Source: Nitrospira sp. UBA5699
GTDB lineage: Bacteria; Nitrospirota; Nitrospiria; Nitrospirales; Nitrospiraceae
Direction of reading: 5' to 3'
Assembly (NCBI GenBank): GCA_002420105.1
Contig: DIHJ01000102.1
Coordinates: forward strand, 56,309 to 94,157
Length of the DNA: 37,849 nt
Part shown: piece by piece, positions 7,004-15,146 of the stretch
Layout: the number at the start of each line of letters is the position of its first letter
Numbering within the stretch: position 1 is the stretch's first letter
Translations under genes and position numbers: made by a program
Notes under the pieces: model-generated
The model's database searches: none
The model's input: only the letters and a program-made list of their open reading frames with translations
Told to the model about the DNA's origin: nothing

Positions 7004-7510
7004 ATGAAACAGGTCATCATCTCGCGACAGGCGGTCGTCCTCCTGCTGTGCGCGTTTGCCATGGCGCTGATCCCATGGGCCGCCCTTGCCAGGTACAGCG
7101 GCTCGGAGAACTTGGTGGATCGACATAGTGATGTCAAGTGGAGGGTCAATACTTTAGTCGCCATGTACACCGGCTCCGAAGGCTGGGAGCAGCAGTTAAC
7201 GGGGTTCGTCATCGTGCAAGAAGGGATGGCCTCGGCCAAGAGCGAGCCGGGATCGTTCGATCCCTATGTCGGCCAGATCCTCCTTGTTCGGAGCCTCTAC
7301 GACCGCGGCGACTGGAAAGGGACCTATCTGGCGATGAATCGCTTCATGGACATGCTGGAGCTCCGCGAGGGAGCCATCAGCGCCAAGGCCGCCGAGGCGA
7401 CATGGGATTTCTGCTATGAGATCACCCCACCGGCGTTGCACGACGTGAAACGGCATAAGCAGTGGTGGGAGAAGACCGTGGATTGGGAGAAGTTCTTCTG
7501 GGAGGAATAG
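7004..7510 (+). CDS. exported helical protein with C-x8-HDVxRH signature (copy B)
   Basis: This is a 168-residue protein; the ATG at 7004 follows a G-rich RBS. A signal peptide covers about residues 9-29 (VVLLLCAFAMALIPWAALA). The core motif is YVGQILLVRSLYDRGDWKGT, then YLAMNRFMDMLELREGAI, then Cys137, His146 and His151 in CYEITPPALHDVKRH. It has an extra N-terminal segment (about residues 30-85) compared with copy A and a Trp-rich C-terminal tail. Alignment with the genes at 4591 and 7602 is unambiguous over the AMNR to RH region. Function unknown; periplasmic location and a metal- or partner-binding role beside cupredoxins are inferred. Confidence 0.78.
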   Translation: MKQVIISRQAVVLLLCAFAMALIPWAALARYSGSENLVDRHSDVKWRVNTLVAMYTGSEGWEQQLTGFVIVQEGMASAKSEPGSFDPYVGQILLVRSLYDRGDWKGTYLAMNRFMDMLELREGAISAKAAEATWDFCYEITPPALHDVKRHKQWWEKTVDWEKFFWEE

Positions 7511-7601
7511 CGAACGGCACAGAGTCGGCAGCGGACCGCGCATCGAGTTCGTGGTCTGTGGTGATCGGCGATGCGCGGCTGGCGAAGAAGGGGGGATCAC
7601 A

Positions 7602-8051
7602 ATGAAACCTGTCATTCACATCACACTCAGGGTGATGGCGTTAGCCGGCCTGTGTGCGTGGCTCCTCATGTCGGTCACAAGAGCGGCGGACGCGTCGCCT
7701 GTCTATCCGTATTGGATCGACGACATCAAGGGCGCCATCGCCTTTTACAAGGGAGACGCCTACTACAAGAAAGAGTATCCAAATGCCAGGTGGGATCTCT
7801 ACGTCGCGCAAATGCACGAGGTGGAGACCGCCTATCAGAAGGGGGACGTCCAGACGACCGCTGTGGCCATGAACCGATTCATGGACATGCTGGAGACTCG
7901 CGAAGGAGGCATTCCCGTGCAACCGGCCAATGAGCTGTTCAATCTCTGCAACTTCGTGACGCCGCCGGAGCTCCACGACGTGACGCGCCATGCCGGGCCG
8001 CCACGCATCGAGCAGCCGCGAGTGCTTGAACGAGCACCATGGTCTGGATAG
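7602..8051 (+). CDS. exported helical protein with C-x8-HDVxRH signature (copy C)
   Basis: This is a 149-residue protein with a signal peptide to about residue 29 (VTRAADAS). The start at 7602 follows GGGGGGATC; the in-frame start 51 bases upstream lacks an RBS. The mature chain carries WDLYVAQMHEVETAYQKGD, VAMNRFMDMLETREGGI and CNFVTPPELHDVTRH (Cys116, His125, His130). The C-terminal 19 residues are basic and Pro-rich, unlike copies A and B. It is the last structural gene of the run; 71 bases separate it from the second PAS-LuxR gene. Family unrecognised. Confidence 0.78.
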   Translation: MKPVIHITLRVMALAGLCAWLLMSVTRAADASPVYPYWIDDIKGAIAFYKGDAYYKKEYPNARWDLYVAQMHEVETAYQKGDVQTTAVAMNRFMDMLETREGGIPVQPANELFNLCNFVTPPELHDVTRHAGPPRIEQPRVLERAPWSG

Positions 8052-8122
8052 GTCTGCGCTGTAAGAGCGAAGGGGCGTTCCTGTGACCTGCGGGGGCGGC
8101 ACGCAGGTCGCTGGAGGCAATT

Positions 8123-8815
8123 GTGAAACAGCTCACCGCCATGCTGGAACGGACGGCCGATGGCGCGATGGTCGTGGACGAGAGGGGGAGGATCGTGCTC
8201 TGGAATCGGTCCGCCGAACGCCTCTTGGGGTTTCGAGCCACCGACGTCGTGGGCCGCTTCTGTCGCGATGTGATGCGCGGCGAAACGCTGAGTGGCCATC
8301 CCTTGTGCTCGCCGTCCTGTCCGATCGGTGCCCGTGTCGCGCGGGGCGGCGGCGTGCGTCAATTCGACATGCAAACCCACACGAAGGATGGCCGCGTGGT
8401 CTGGCTCAACGTCAGTTCGCTGCCCGTGCCCTCTCGTAAACGCGGCGCGTTCTTGGTCGCCCATCTCTTCCGGGATATCACCAAACAGGCCACAGTCTCG
8501 CACTTGGTTGAGGAGCTTCATGCCATGGCCTGTCCGATTCAGGTGCGGCCGCCGGCGTCTTCTTGTAGAGCGTCGATGCCGGACATTCCCGCCGCGCTTC
8601 CGCTCAGTCCCCGGGAGCGGGAGATCCTCCGCCGGCTTGCGACCGGCGAGCGCGCCGCGGATATGGCCATGGCGCTCGGCATCAAACCCAAGACGGTGCG
8701 CAATCATATTCAGCGTCTCCTGGAAAAGCTCGGCGCCCACAGCCGCCTTCAAGCCCTCGCGCTCGCGTTTCGTCCGGGTATCCGGTTTCCTTCTCCTGCC
8801 CGGCGTGATGCCTGA
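8123..8815 (+). CDS. PAS-LuxR transcriptional regulator (downstream twin)
   Basis: This is a 230-residue regulator starting with GTG after GGAGG. It is a close paralog of the gene at 3663: RTADGAMVVDERGRIVLWNR, LLGFRATDVVGR, THTKDGRVVWLNVSSLPVPS and the NarL-type HTH (about residues 160-220; LSPREREILRRLATGE, KTVRNHIQRLLEKLGAH). Three cysteines are shared with the twin in the spacing C-x14-C-x3-C (GRFCRDV to HPLCSPSC), while the additional cysteines of the first copy are missing (MRG for MCG, ARG for GCG). It follows the last exported protein on the same strand, so it may be co-transcribed with the cluster it is likely to control. Confidence 0.85.
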   Translation: MKQLTAMLERTADGAMVVDERGRIVLWNRSAERLLGFRATDVVGRFCRDVMRGETLSGHPLCSPSCPIGARVARGGGVRQFDMQTHTKDGRVVWLNVSSLPVPSRKRGAFLVAHLFRDITKQATVSHLVEELHAMACPIQVRPPASSCRASMPDIPAALPLSPREREILRRLATGERAADMAMALGIKPKTVRNHIQRLLEKLGAHSRLQALALAFRPGIRFPSPARRDA

Positions 8816-8925
8816 ACGGTTCCTCACGCTCCATATTCTTCGGTGAAGGAAGCAGCTACCGGCGCGAATCGTTGTCCGTTGCCGCCGCTTGAAGGGCCTT
8901 TCCGGTCCCGCTATAGTGACGCGCC

Positions 8926-11900
8926 ATGCGCAAGAAACGTTCGCAGCCGTGGCATGGGAACCGTCCCTCTGCGGAAAAGAAAACCGATCCCTTCATTCCC
9001 GATCCCGACTCGTCAGCGGTGCTCCGCGCGTTTCGCGTCCTCTCCAGCAGCGAGGTCTACGCCATGGCCCCGAAGGAGTCGGTCGTGCGCGGCTACCGGT
9101 ACTACGAGCAACAGCGGCTGTTGCACTACATCTGGAATCAGGACGGCACGACGCTGACGGCGCAGGTGCAGGGGACCCGGCTGTATAGCGTCGTCTTTTC
9201 CCTCGACGGCGGTTTCCTCGATGCCTCCTGCGATTGCCCGGCCTGGGATCCCGACTGGCTCTGCAAACATGTTCTGTGCGCCTGCTTCGCCACCAAGCAC
9301 CTGCTTGCGCCGGAGACGTTCAAATTACCGGGCCGGCAACAAACCGGACTGCCTGCGCTCCGAGCCGAGTTACTCGGCGACCTCCCCGAACCGGCAAGGG
9401 GACAGTCCCCTTACCGGCAGGGGGAGCGTCCCTTTGAACCCTCTCGCACGGCGACGATATATGAGATTGTCATCGACGCCAGCCAGTCGTACTCGCAGGT
9501 CCTGGTTAACCGCAACGGCGCGCCGCTGGCCGCGGGATGGGGTCCTGCGTTGCCGCCCGAGCTGCGCCCACTGGTGAGTCCATCCTGGTTTGCGTCCGGA
9601 TTTGGAGAAGAGCCGTTGCTGCAGTATCTCCGATTCTCCGACCGGCCCGCCCCGATCGTGCTGAAAACCGGCCGTGAGTCCGTCGCGCTCCGCTGGTCTC
9701 CGTCGGTCAAGTGCCGGAGCAAGACGGAGATCGCGGTCGTGGGAGATGAGGTGAGCATCCGCGCGGCCTGTGTGGCCGACGGGACGGCGCTCGACCGGAT
9801 CATCCGTTTTCGCAGCTTCGTGGCCGACGTGGGCGGGGGCCGGCTCCTCTTCCTGGATGACGAAAGCGGCTGGGCCTCGTTTCGCGCGTTGCGGGACGGG
9901 TTCCAAGGGCTCAATTCCTATGACGCCGGCTTCGACGAGACGTCCTGCGCCGTGACCCTGCCTGACGGCCGGGGCTATGGCCGGTGGCAGGGCATTCATC
10001 ACGAGACGGAGTTCTCCGTCTCGCGCGACGAATTCCGATCCGCTCAGATCGATCTGATCCACAAACAGGGCGACAAGACCTTGCGCGATCTCCTGTTGCG
10101 CGTGGATGGGGACGATGTGGCGGTTCACCCTTCTGCTCCTGCGCCGGGAGACGACGAGACGTCGTACACCGTGATCCTGATGCCTCCTCCCGAGGCCGCC
10201 CTACCGACCGCCGCATGGACGTTGCAGACACAATGCCGGCGGGGAGACAGTCGGTTCGCGCCGAGCGCCTCGACCTTTTCTTTCATCTGGGCGTTGGAGC
10301 AAGGTCGCGCCGGTTCGGGCCCATTGCGGGCACAGAAGCGCAAAGCCGTGTTGTACGACCTGTTTTTCACGTTGCTCACGGTCAGCGAGGCCAAGGAACG
10401 AGACCGCCGTATCAAAGCGGCGCTCGATCAGACCGGTTGGGCGCGGGACATCCGTCTTGAGGCCGCTCGTTGGCTGAGACACCATGTGTCGGTGTATGCC
10501 AGGCGGGACGTGCGGTTAGAAGTCGACCGCAGACGGTGGGCGTTGCGTGCGATCGACAAATCCCGGGAAGTGCAGCTGTACCGGATTCCGTTCGAGGTGT
10601 TCGGCCTCGACGCGTTTCGCGGCATGCAGCGTTACGACGCCATGGCGATCGACCCCGACCTGCTGCTCCCACGATTGGCGGATCTCTTCGAAAAGCTGAC
10701 GGCAGCCGGGATCGCAGTGTTGTATGAAGACACACCCCTCCGAACGGCTCATTGGGATGTGTCCATCCACGTGGGGCGTCAGGATCGGGACGGGACCGGA
10801 ATCGACTGGTTCGAGGTCCGGCCGGAGATCCGCTGTGACGGGGCGGTGCTGGACGAGGCGGATTGGCGGGCGGCCATCAGCCGGGGTGGACTGGTCACAA
10901 CCGCTCGCGGCCTGAGGGTTCTGGATGGTCCCACCATGGAGCGGCTGCGCGCCATGTTCGATCTCACGGGCGCGGCAACAACGGATGGACGCAGAAGAGA
11001 AGTCATGCGCGTGCCCCGGTTACAGATCCTCGACTGGCTGGCGTTGCGCGAGCAGGGCATCCGTGTGTCGCTGCCCGCCGAGGACGAGGCCGTACTCGCG
11101 CGGTTGCTGGGATTTGAGCGGATCGAGACACCGCCGTTGCCGAAGGGGTTGCGCGCGCTGCTGCGCCCGTACCAGCGGGACGGCTACGCCTGGCTGGCGT
11201 TCCTCTACGAGCATCGATTCGGCGCCTGCTTGGCGGACGATATGGGATTGGGGAAAACGCTCCAGGCCATCTGCCTGCTGGCCGCCATCCACGAAGGCCG
11301 CCTCACTTCATCGACGGGTGTGAAGGGCCCACATCTGGTCGTCGTGCCGACGAGCCTGCTCTTCAACTGGGAACAGGAACTCGCGCGTTTCGCTCCGGGC
11401 CTGACCGTCCATGTCTACAGCGGGAGCGAGCGGACGCTCGACGCCAAGGACGGCGAGGTCGTCCTCACGACGTATGGGCTCGTTCGCCGGGACATCGACC
11501 GACTGGAGGGCACGGTGTTTCACGTCATCGTGTTCGACGAGGCCCAGGCGGTGAAGAATATCGTGGCGGAGACGACGAACGCGGTTCGCCGCCTCAACGG
11601 GCGCTTCAAGCTCGCCCTGACCGGCACGCCGCTCGAAAACCACCTGGGCGAGTATTTCTCCGTGATCGACCTGTGCGTGTCCGGCCTCCTCGGCGAGTAC
11701 GAGCGGTTCAAGACGGACCTGAAGCGCGTCGCGGGTCGCGCGCTCGATCGAGTGCTGCGCCGGACCCGGCCCTTTATCTTGCGCCGGACCAAGGCCGAGA
11801 TTCTCCAGGACCTGCCGCCGAAAATCGAGAGCGAAGTGTTTCTCGACTTGACCGATCGCCAAAAGGCGCTTTACCAGCAGACGGTCGCCCAGGTCCGCTC

Positions 11901-12570
11901 CACCATTGACGAGGCCTATCGCACCAAGACGTCCGGCCAGGCGCAATTCATCGCGTTGACGGCCATCCTTAAACTCCGTCAAGTCTGTCTGTCGCCTTGC
12001 CTTCTGACGAACCGAGCCGACGAGCCCTCGCCCAAGCTCAGCTTCCTGGTGGAACGCCTGAAAGTCTTGCTGGATGAAGGACACAGCGCCCTGGTGTTCT
12101 CGCAGTTCACGAGTTTTCTGGATCTCGTGCAGGAAGCCTGCGTTCAACACGCGCTGCCGCACCACCGGCTCGACGGCTCCACCGCGGCGACCGTCCGCAA
12201 AACCCGCGTGAGCGCGTTTCAGCACGGCGATCAACCGGGCGTGTTTCTCCTGAGTCTCAAGGCGGGCGGCCAAGGTTTGAATCTGACCAAAGCCAGCTAT
12301 GTCTTCCATCTGGACCCCTGGTGGAACCCGGCGGTGGAAAACCAGGCCTCCGACCGCGCACACCGGATCGGGCAACGGCGGACCGTCTCGATTGTGCGGG
12401 TTCTCATGCGCCACAGCATCGAGGAAAAGATGATGGCGCTCAAGCAACGGAAGCTCGATCTCTATAACGCGGTCCTGGCGGGCGCGGTGCGCGGCGCCGG
12501 GCAGGGGGTACTGACGAGAGCCGACTTCGAGTTCCTCTTGTCGCCGGGCGGATATCCCGCACACCCGTGA
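8926..12570 (+). CDS. SWIM zinc-finger SNF2/Rad54-family helicase
   Basis: This is a 1214-residue protein. A SWIM zinc finger sits near the N-terminus (Cys102-x-Cys104, Cys113-x-His115). A long middle region (about 150-720) precedes a complete SNF2 ATPase: DDMGLGKTLQ at 771-780 (Walker A), the DEAQ box at 871-874, LTGTPLENH (motif III), and the C-terminal lobe with VFSQFTSFLDLV, LKAGGQGLNLT and QASDRAHRIGQ from residue 1140. SNF2 proteins translocate on double-stranded DNA and displace bound proteins; the bacterial HepA/RapA and Snf2 relatives act on transcription or repair complexes. No methylase or nuclease is fused, and there is no clear operon. A near-perfect palindrome is embedded in frame at 9391-9416. 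Confidence 0.93.
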   Translation: MRKKRSQPWHGNRPSAEKKTDPFIPDPDSSAVLRAFRVLSSSEVYAMAPKESVVRGYRYYEQQRLLHYIWNQDGTTLTAQVQGTRLYSVVFSLDGGFLDASCDCPAWDPDWLCKHVLCACFATKHLLAPETFKLPGRQQTGLPALRAELLGDLPEPARGQSPYRQGERPFEPSRTATIYEIVIDASQSYSQVLVNRNGAPLAAGWGPALPPELRPLVSPSWFASGFGEEPLLQYLRFSDRPAPIVLKTGRESVALRWSPSVKCRSKTEIAVVGDEVSIRAACVADGTALDRIIRFRSFVADVGGGRLLFLDDESGWASFRALRDGFQGLNSYDAGFDETSCAVTLPDGRGYGRWQGIHHETEFSVSRDEFRSAQIDLIHKQGDKTLRDLLLRVDGDDVAVHPSAPAPGDDETSYTVILMPPPEAALPTAAWTLQTQCRRGDSRFAPSASTFSFIWALEQGRAGSGPLRAQKRKAVLYDLFFTLLTVSEAKERDRRIKAALDQTGWARDIRLEAARWLRHHVSVYARRDVRLEVDRRRWALRAIDKSREVQLYRIPFEVFGLDAFRGMQRYDAMAIDPDLLLPRLADLFEKLTAAGIAVLYEDTPLRTAHWDVSIHVGRQDRDGTGIDWFEVRPEIRCDGAVLDEADWRAAISRGGLVTTARGLRVLDGPTMERLRAMFDLTGAATTDGRRREVMRVPRLQILDWLALREQGIRVSLPAEDEAVLARLLGFERIETPPLPKGLRALLRPYQRDGYAWLAFLYEHRFGACLADDMGLGKTLQAICLLAAIHEGRLTSSTGVKGPHLVVVPTSLLFNWEQELARFAPGLTVHVYSGSERTLDAKDGEVVLTTYGLVRRDIDRLEGTVFHVIVFDEAQAVKNIVAETTNAVRRLNGRFKLALTGTPLENHLGEYFSVIDLCVSGLLGEYERFKTDLKRVAGRALDRVLRRTRPFILRRTKAEILQDLPPKIESEVFLDLTDRQKALYQQTVAQVRSTIDEAYRTKTSGQAQFIALTAILKLRQVCLSPCLLTNRADEPSPKLSFLVERLKVLLDEGHSALVFSQFTSFLDLVQEACVQHALPHHRLDGSTAATVRKTRVSAFQHGDQPGVFLLSLKAGGQGLNLTKASYVFHLDPWWNPAVENQASDRAHRIGQRRTVSIVRVLMRHSIEEKMMALKQRKLDLYNAVLAGAVRGAGQGVLTRADFEFLLSPGGYPAHP
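9391..9416. repeat. REP-like palindrome inside the SNF2 gene
   Basis: CCGG, one base, AAGGGGAC, one central base, GTCCCCTT, one base, CCGG: a 26-base near-perfect palindrome. It encodes part of PARGQSPYRQGERP, a segment that looks like an insertion between otherwise structured regions. Similar AAGGGGAC strings occur at about 2464 and 14168, both outside genes. Confidence 0.6.
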
Positions 12571-12744
12571 AGGAGATTGAAGAGGTTCGGGGCTACGCGC
12601 CCGCCGCGGCGAACCACACAAAGCACGCCGCACGACGGAAGCAACCGGATCGGTTGTGCGCCAAGCAATCGGCTTGTCTCATATTCGGCCACCAGTTTGA
12701 TCAGGCCCTTGGTGTTCCGAGATGCCAAGGCATGCGGGACATAC
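12571..12744. other. spacer between SNF2 gene and IS630 element, possible gene remnant
   Basis: There is no gene with start and stop here. Read on the minus strand, a stretch translates to protein-like sequence (PAEYVPHALASRNTKGL, then VAEYETSRLLGAQPIRLL) without a start of its own, so it may be the cut-off end of a gene interrupted by the element. I do not recognise it. Confidence 0.3.
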
Positions 12745-13779
12745 TCAGCAGGCAGAAATATAGGCAACACTTGGATGCCTGAAGAACGAGCGAATGAGTG
12801 CGGGGCAGTGCGCCATCTCGGTGAGTTGCGCGGTAATGCGATCGGCCAGACGCTCGCCCTTCTGCAAGGGCCGGCGTGCGTTGCCGGTGCGCTTCGCATG
12901 ACTCCAGACCAACTCATCGGGGTTGAGGTCTGGGGCGTAGCCGGGTAGGTACTGCACGGTCAGCTTGCCGTCGAGCCCTGCGACGTATTCCTTGACCGCG
13001 CGTGCCTTGTGGGCTGGCAGTCCATCAAGGATGAGATGCAAGGGCTTGCGTCGTCCGCGCATCATCCGGCGCAGCAAGTCCACGAACAGCGGGCCGGTCA
13101 AGGCCCCCGCATAGGTGGCGAACCAGAAGGCGCCTGTGGAACTCACGGCCGAGGCGGCGCTGATCCCTTGGCGTTGGCCGGGCACGTGAACCACCGGCGT
13201 GTGCGCCCGTGCGCCCCACGTCTTGCCGTGAACCGCATCAGCACGAAAGCCGGACTCGTCCCAGAAATAGATCTCGGCCTTGTCGCGCTGGGCGTTACGC
13301 GCAATCGCGGGATACGTCTCACGCTGCCAGCGGGCAATCGCATCGGGATCCCGCTGGTACGCCCGCTGCAGGGGCTTCTGTAGTGTCAGGCCTTCTCGCG
13401 CCAGCAAGGCGCCTATCGAGGCCAGGCTCAGGCGCACACCGACTCGCTGCACGATCAGTTCGCGCACGATCTGGCGGGTCCACAAGCCAAAATCAAACCC
13501 ATATTGCCGCGGATTCTTGCCATTGATCCAGCAAAACACCTGGCGTTCCTGCCTCGCGGTCAGCATCCGTGGGCGACCGGTCGCGGGGCGTGCCGCAAGC
13601 GCGTGGAGTCCGTGGCCACGCCCACGGACGGCCTTCAGCCAGCGATAAATCGTGCAGCGGTGAAAGCCGTAACTGGCGATCACGTCGCTCGGGCGCTCGC
13701 CCTCGCGTACGCGCTCGACGGCCATCGTGCGAATGGCCTCCAGCGTGCCGTGATCCAGTGTCCGCCCGTCTCGCGTCAT
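12745..13779 (-). mobile_element. IS630-family transposase (complete gene)
   Basis: This is a 344-residue transposase. An N-terminal helix-turn-helix (about 15-50; RPSDVIASYGFHRCTIYRWL) and a second DNA-binding region (about 70-130; winged helix, LTARQERQVFCWI) precede the DDE catalytic core. Asp174 is in FWDESGF, Asp252 in ILDGLPAH and Glu289 in PDLNPDE, the typical IS630/Tc1 arrangement. All three acids are present, so the enzyme may be active. I could not find convincing terminal inverted repeats: the two flanks share a 13-of-15 match (GACAnAnTCAGCAGG at about 12738 and 13795) but in direct orientation. The adjacent TPR gene appears truncated at the element's upstream edge. Confidence 0.92.
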
Positions 13780-13801
13780 AGCGGAACGGAGTATGACACA
13801 A

Positions 13802-14131
13802 TCAGCAGGTGTTCTCTAACTTACTGACCGATGAGTAGTAGAGAAAGAGTATCGCTGTCAGCGCTTGGTCTTGCGCCCCCAAGCGGTCTAACAGACTCCA
13901 CGTCGCCCAATGGACCTCGATGGCATCGGGCGCCAGTTCTGCCGCGCGGCGATAGGCGGCCAGGGCTTCGTCAAAGCGGTCAGCAATATACTTCGATCGT
14001 CCCTGCTGCCAGGCCAGGCTCAGATCAGCGTGCAGGATAGCGAAATCGTTGGCTGTCGCCGCAACGGGCAGGCAACCGATGCACACAGCCATCAACAGGC
14101 CAAAGATTTGATAGACCCGTGATGGGTTCAT
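13802..14131 (-). pseudogene. exported TPR protein, probably truncated by the IS630 element
   Basis: The frame opens at 14131 (RBS in GGGGATCGAGG) and encodes 109 residues: a signal peptide (about 8-28; FGLLMAVCIGCLPVAATA), then one clear TPR-like unit, YIADRFDEALAAYRRAAELA PDA, and the beginning of a second (WSLLDRLGAQDQALTAI). The sequence then ends abruptly in SSVSKLENTC just before the transposase gene, with no further repeat. TPR proteins usually have several units and act as protein-interaction scaffolds, so loss of the 3' part through insertion is likely. It could still be an intact short protein; I cannot find the other half convincingly on the far side. Confidence 0.55.
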
Positions 14132-14169
14132 CCTCGATCCCCCGGTCAAGACGCGGTCGCGGATCGGAA

Positions 14170-14214
14170 GGGGACAGACACCACGCGAAGACGCGAAGAA
14201 AGGTGTCAGTTCCC
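14170..14214. repeat. imperfect hairpin of the GGGGACAGACACC type
   Basis: GGGGACAGACACC (14170-14182) faces GGTGTCAGTTCCC (14202-14214) as an imperfect inverted repeat around a GCGAAGACGCGAAG spacer. It lies between the TPR gene and the AhpD-like gene and shares the AAGGGGACAG core with the palindrome at 9391. It may be a REP-type element or a terminator without T-run. Confidence 0.4.
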
Positions 14215-14225
14215 GAGAAGCCTCA

Positions 14226-14594
14226 TCAATGAGAGCAGCAGACCGCTGCCGAATCCGACATTGTCCCGCCATGGCGCTCTTTGTAGGCGGCAAAGGCTTT
14301 GAGCGCCCACTCTTCCCCGGGACAGCCCTGCATGGTCATGGCCACTTCGAGGAACTCGAGCAATTCCTCCTGTGTGATCCCTTTGTCAACCGCCATCTGC
14401 ACATAGGCTCTGATGCAGGGTTCGCACCGGATCGCGATCGAGATCGCCATGGCAGTCAGCAGCTTGTATTTGGCCGGCACAGTCGCATCCCGATAGGCTT
14501 CCTGCCGCATGCGGAGCAACCCGCCGGTGACTTTGGGACTCAATTTTCTGAGTTCGGCGAATAGTCCGGTTTCAACATTGGTTGTTTGATCCAT
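14226..14594 (-). CDS. AhpD/carboxymuconolactone decarboxylase-like protein
   Basis: This is a 122-residue protein; the ATG at 14594 follows GGAGGGG. It has the AhpD-type active-site CxxC: Cys57 and Cys60 in AIRCEPCIRAYV, within two helices, and the family-typical KYKLLTAMAISIAI and GITQEELLEFLEVAMTMQG. AhpD-like proteins are alkylhydroperoxidase or thiol-redox partners. An additional CC near the C-terminus (Cys119-Cys120, then SerHis) is unusual and could bind metal. It is the last gene of the minus-strand mercury-type cluster; a role in restoring thiols or handling the metal is inferred from location. Confidence 0.82.
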   Translation of the reverse strand: MDQTTNVETGLFAELRKLSPKVTGGLLRMRQEAYRDATVPAKYKLLTAMAISIAIRCEPCIRAYVQMAVDKGITQEELLEFLEVAMTMQGCPGEEWALKAFAAYKERHGGTMSDSAAVCCSH

Positions 14595-14641
14595 GATGCC
14601 TTTCCCCTCCTCCCGCTTGCCTCGCGCCTCTTGCCCCTCGC

Positions 14642-14995
14642 CTATTTTTCGACCAGCCGCGCCTTGTATGCCGACAGCGGGCTGCCGGCCGCTTCGCCGG
14701 CCTTGACCAACGCCTCCACACCAACTTTCTCCGAATCGAACATCACCGCCGCGCGCGCATCCGAATAGTCGGGGAAAAAGATCCACTTCGTCTCCACACT
14801 GATCTCGACCGTGCTGACGCCGGGCACCTTGGCGAGCGCGGCTGTCACATCCTTGACGCAGGCTCCACAGGTCATGCCGTCGATCTGCAAGGTCACCGTC
14901 TGAAGCCCGTGACTTTCAGCCGCAAATCCCCGGAGTCCGACCAAGCTCAGCGTCACGGTACCGACCAGGATCGTCATCGCAACGAGCCTCCACAT
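14642..14995 (-). CDS. merP: MerP-like periplasmic heavy-metal-binding protein
   Basis: This is a 117-residue protein with a signal peptide (about 5-26; LRGFAAES). It carries a heavy-metal-associated ferredoxin-like domain with the metal motif GMTCGACVKDV (Cys43, Cys46), followed by VPGVSTVEISVETKW. Family members such as MerP bind Hg(II) in the periplasm and hand it to the MerT transporter. The C-terminal 35 residues (VGVEALVKAGEAAGSPLSAY) complete the domain. The start at 14995 follows AAAAGGGGAG. It lies directly after merT, separated by about 150 bases carrying a repeat-like sequence. Copper-binding HMA proteins look alike, so the metal is inferred from the neighbours. Confidence 0.82.
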   Translation of the reverse strand: MWRLVAMTILVGTVTLSLVGLRGFAAESHGLQTVTLQIDGMTCGACVKDVTAALAKVPGVSTVEISVETKWIFFPDYSDARAAVMFDSEKVGVEALVKAGEAAGSPLSAYKARLVEK

Positions 14996-15020
14996 TGTCG
15001 ATCTCCCCTTTTCCGAGAAG

Positions 15021-15124
15021 AGCTGATAGCGAATAGCCAACCGTTAGCAGCGGGCATCCTGAAACGATGGAGAAGCTGGTAGTTGGTTTGAAGCTATTCG
15101 CTGTTGGTTATTGGCTGTCAGCGT
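15021..15124. repeat. intergenic inverted repeat between merT and merP-like genes
   Basis: GCTGATAGCGAATAGCC at 15022-15038 reappears in inverted, rearranged form at 15093-15124 (AGCTATTCGCT and GGCTGTCAGC). This looks like a scattered intergenic repeat rather than a coding remnant. It would separate the two genes in the transcript. Confidence 0.35.
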
Positions 15125-15146
15125 GCTTCTCCCTGCCAGTTGCTCG

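Noticed and set aside
11308..12633. 441-codon minus-strand frame opposite the SNF2 helicase
   Set aside because: It has the typical antisense-of-GC-rich-gene composition; the plus strand carries all helicase motifs.
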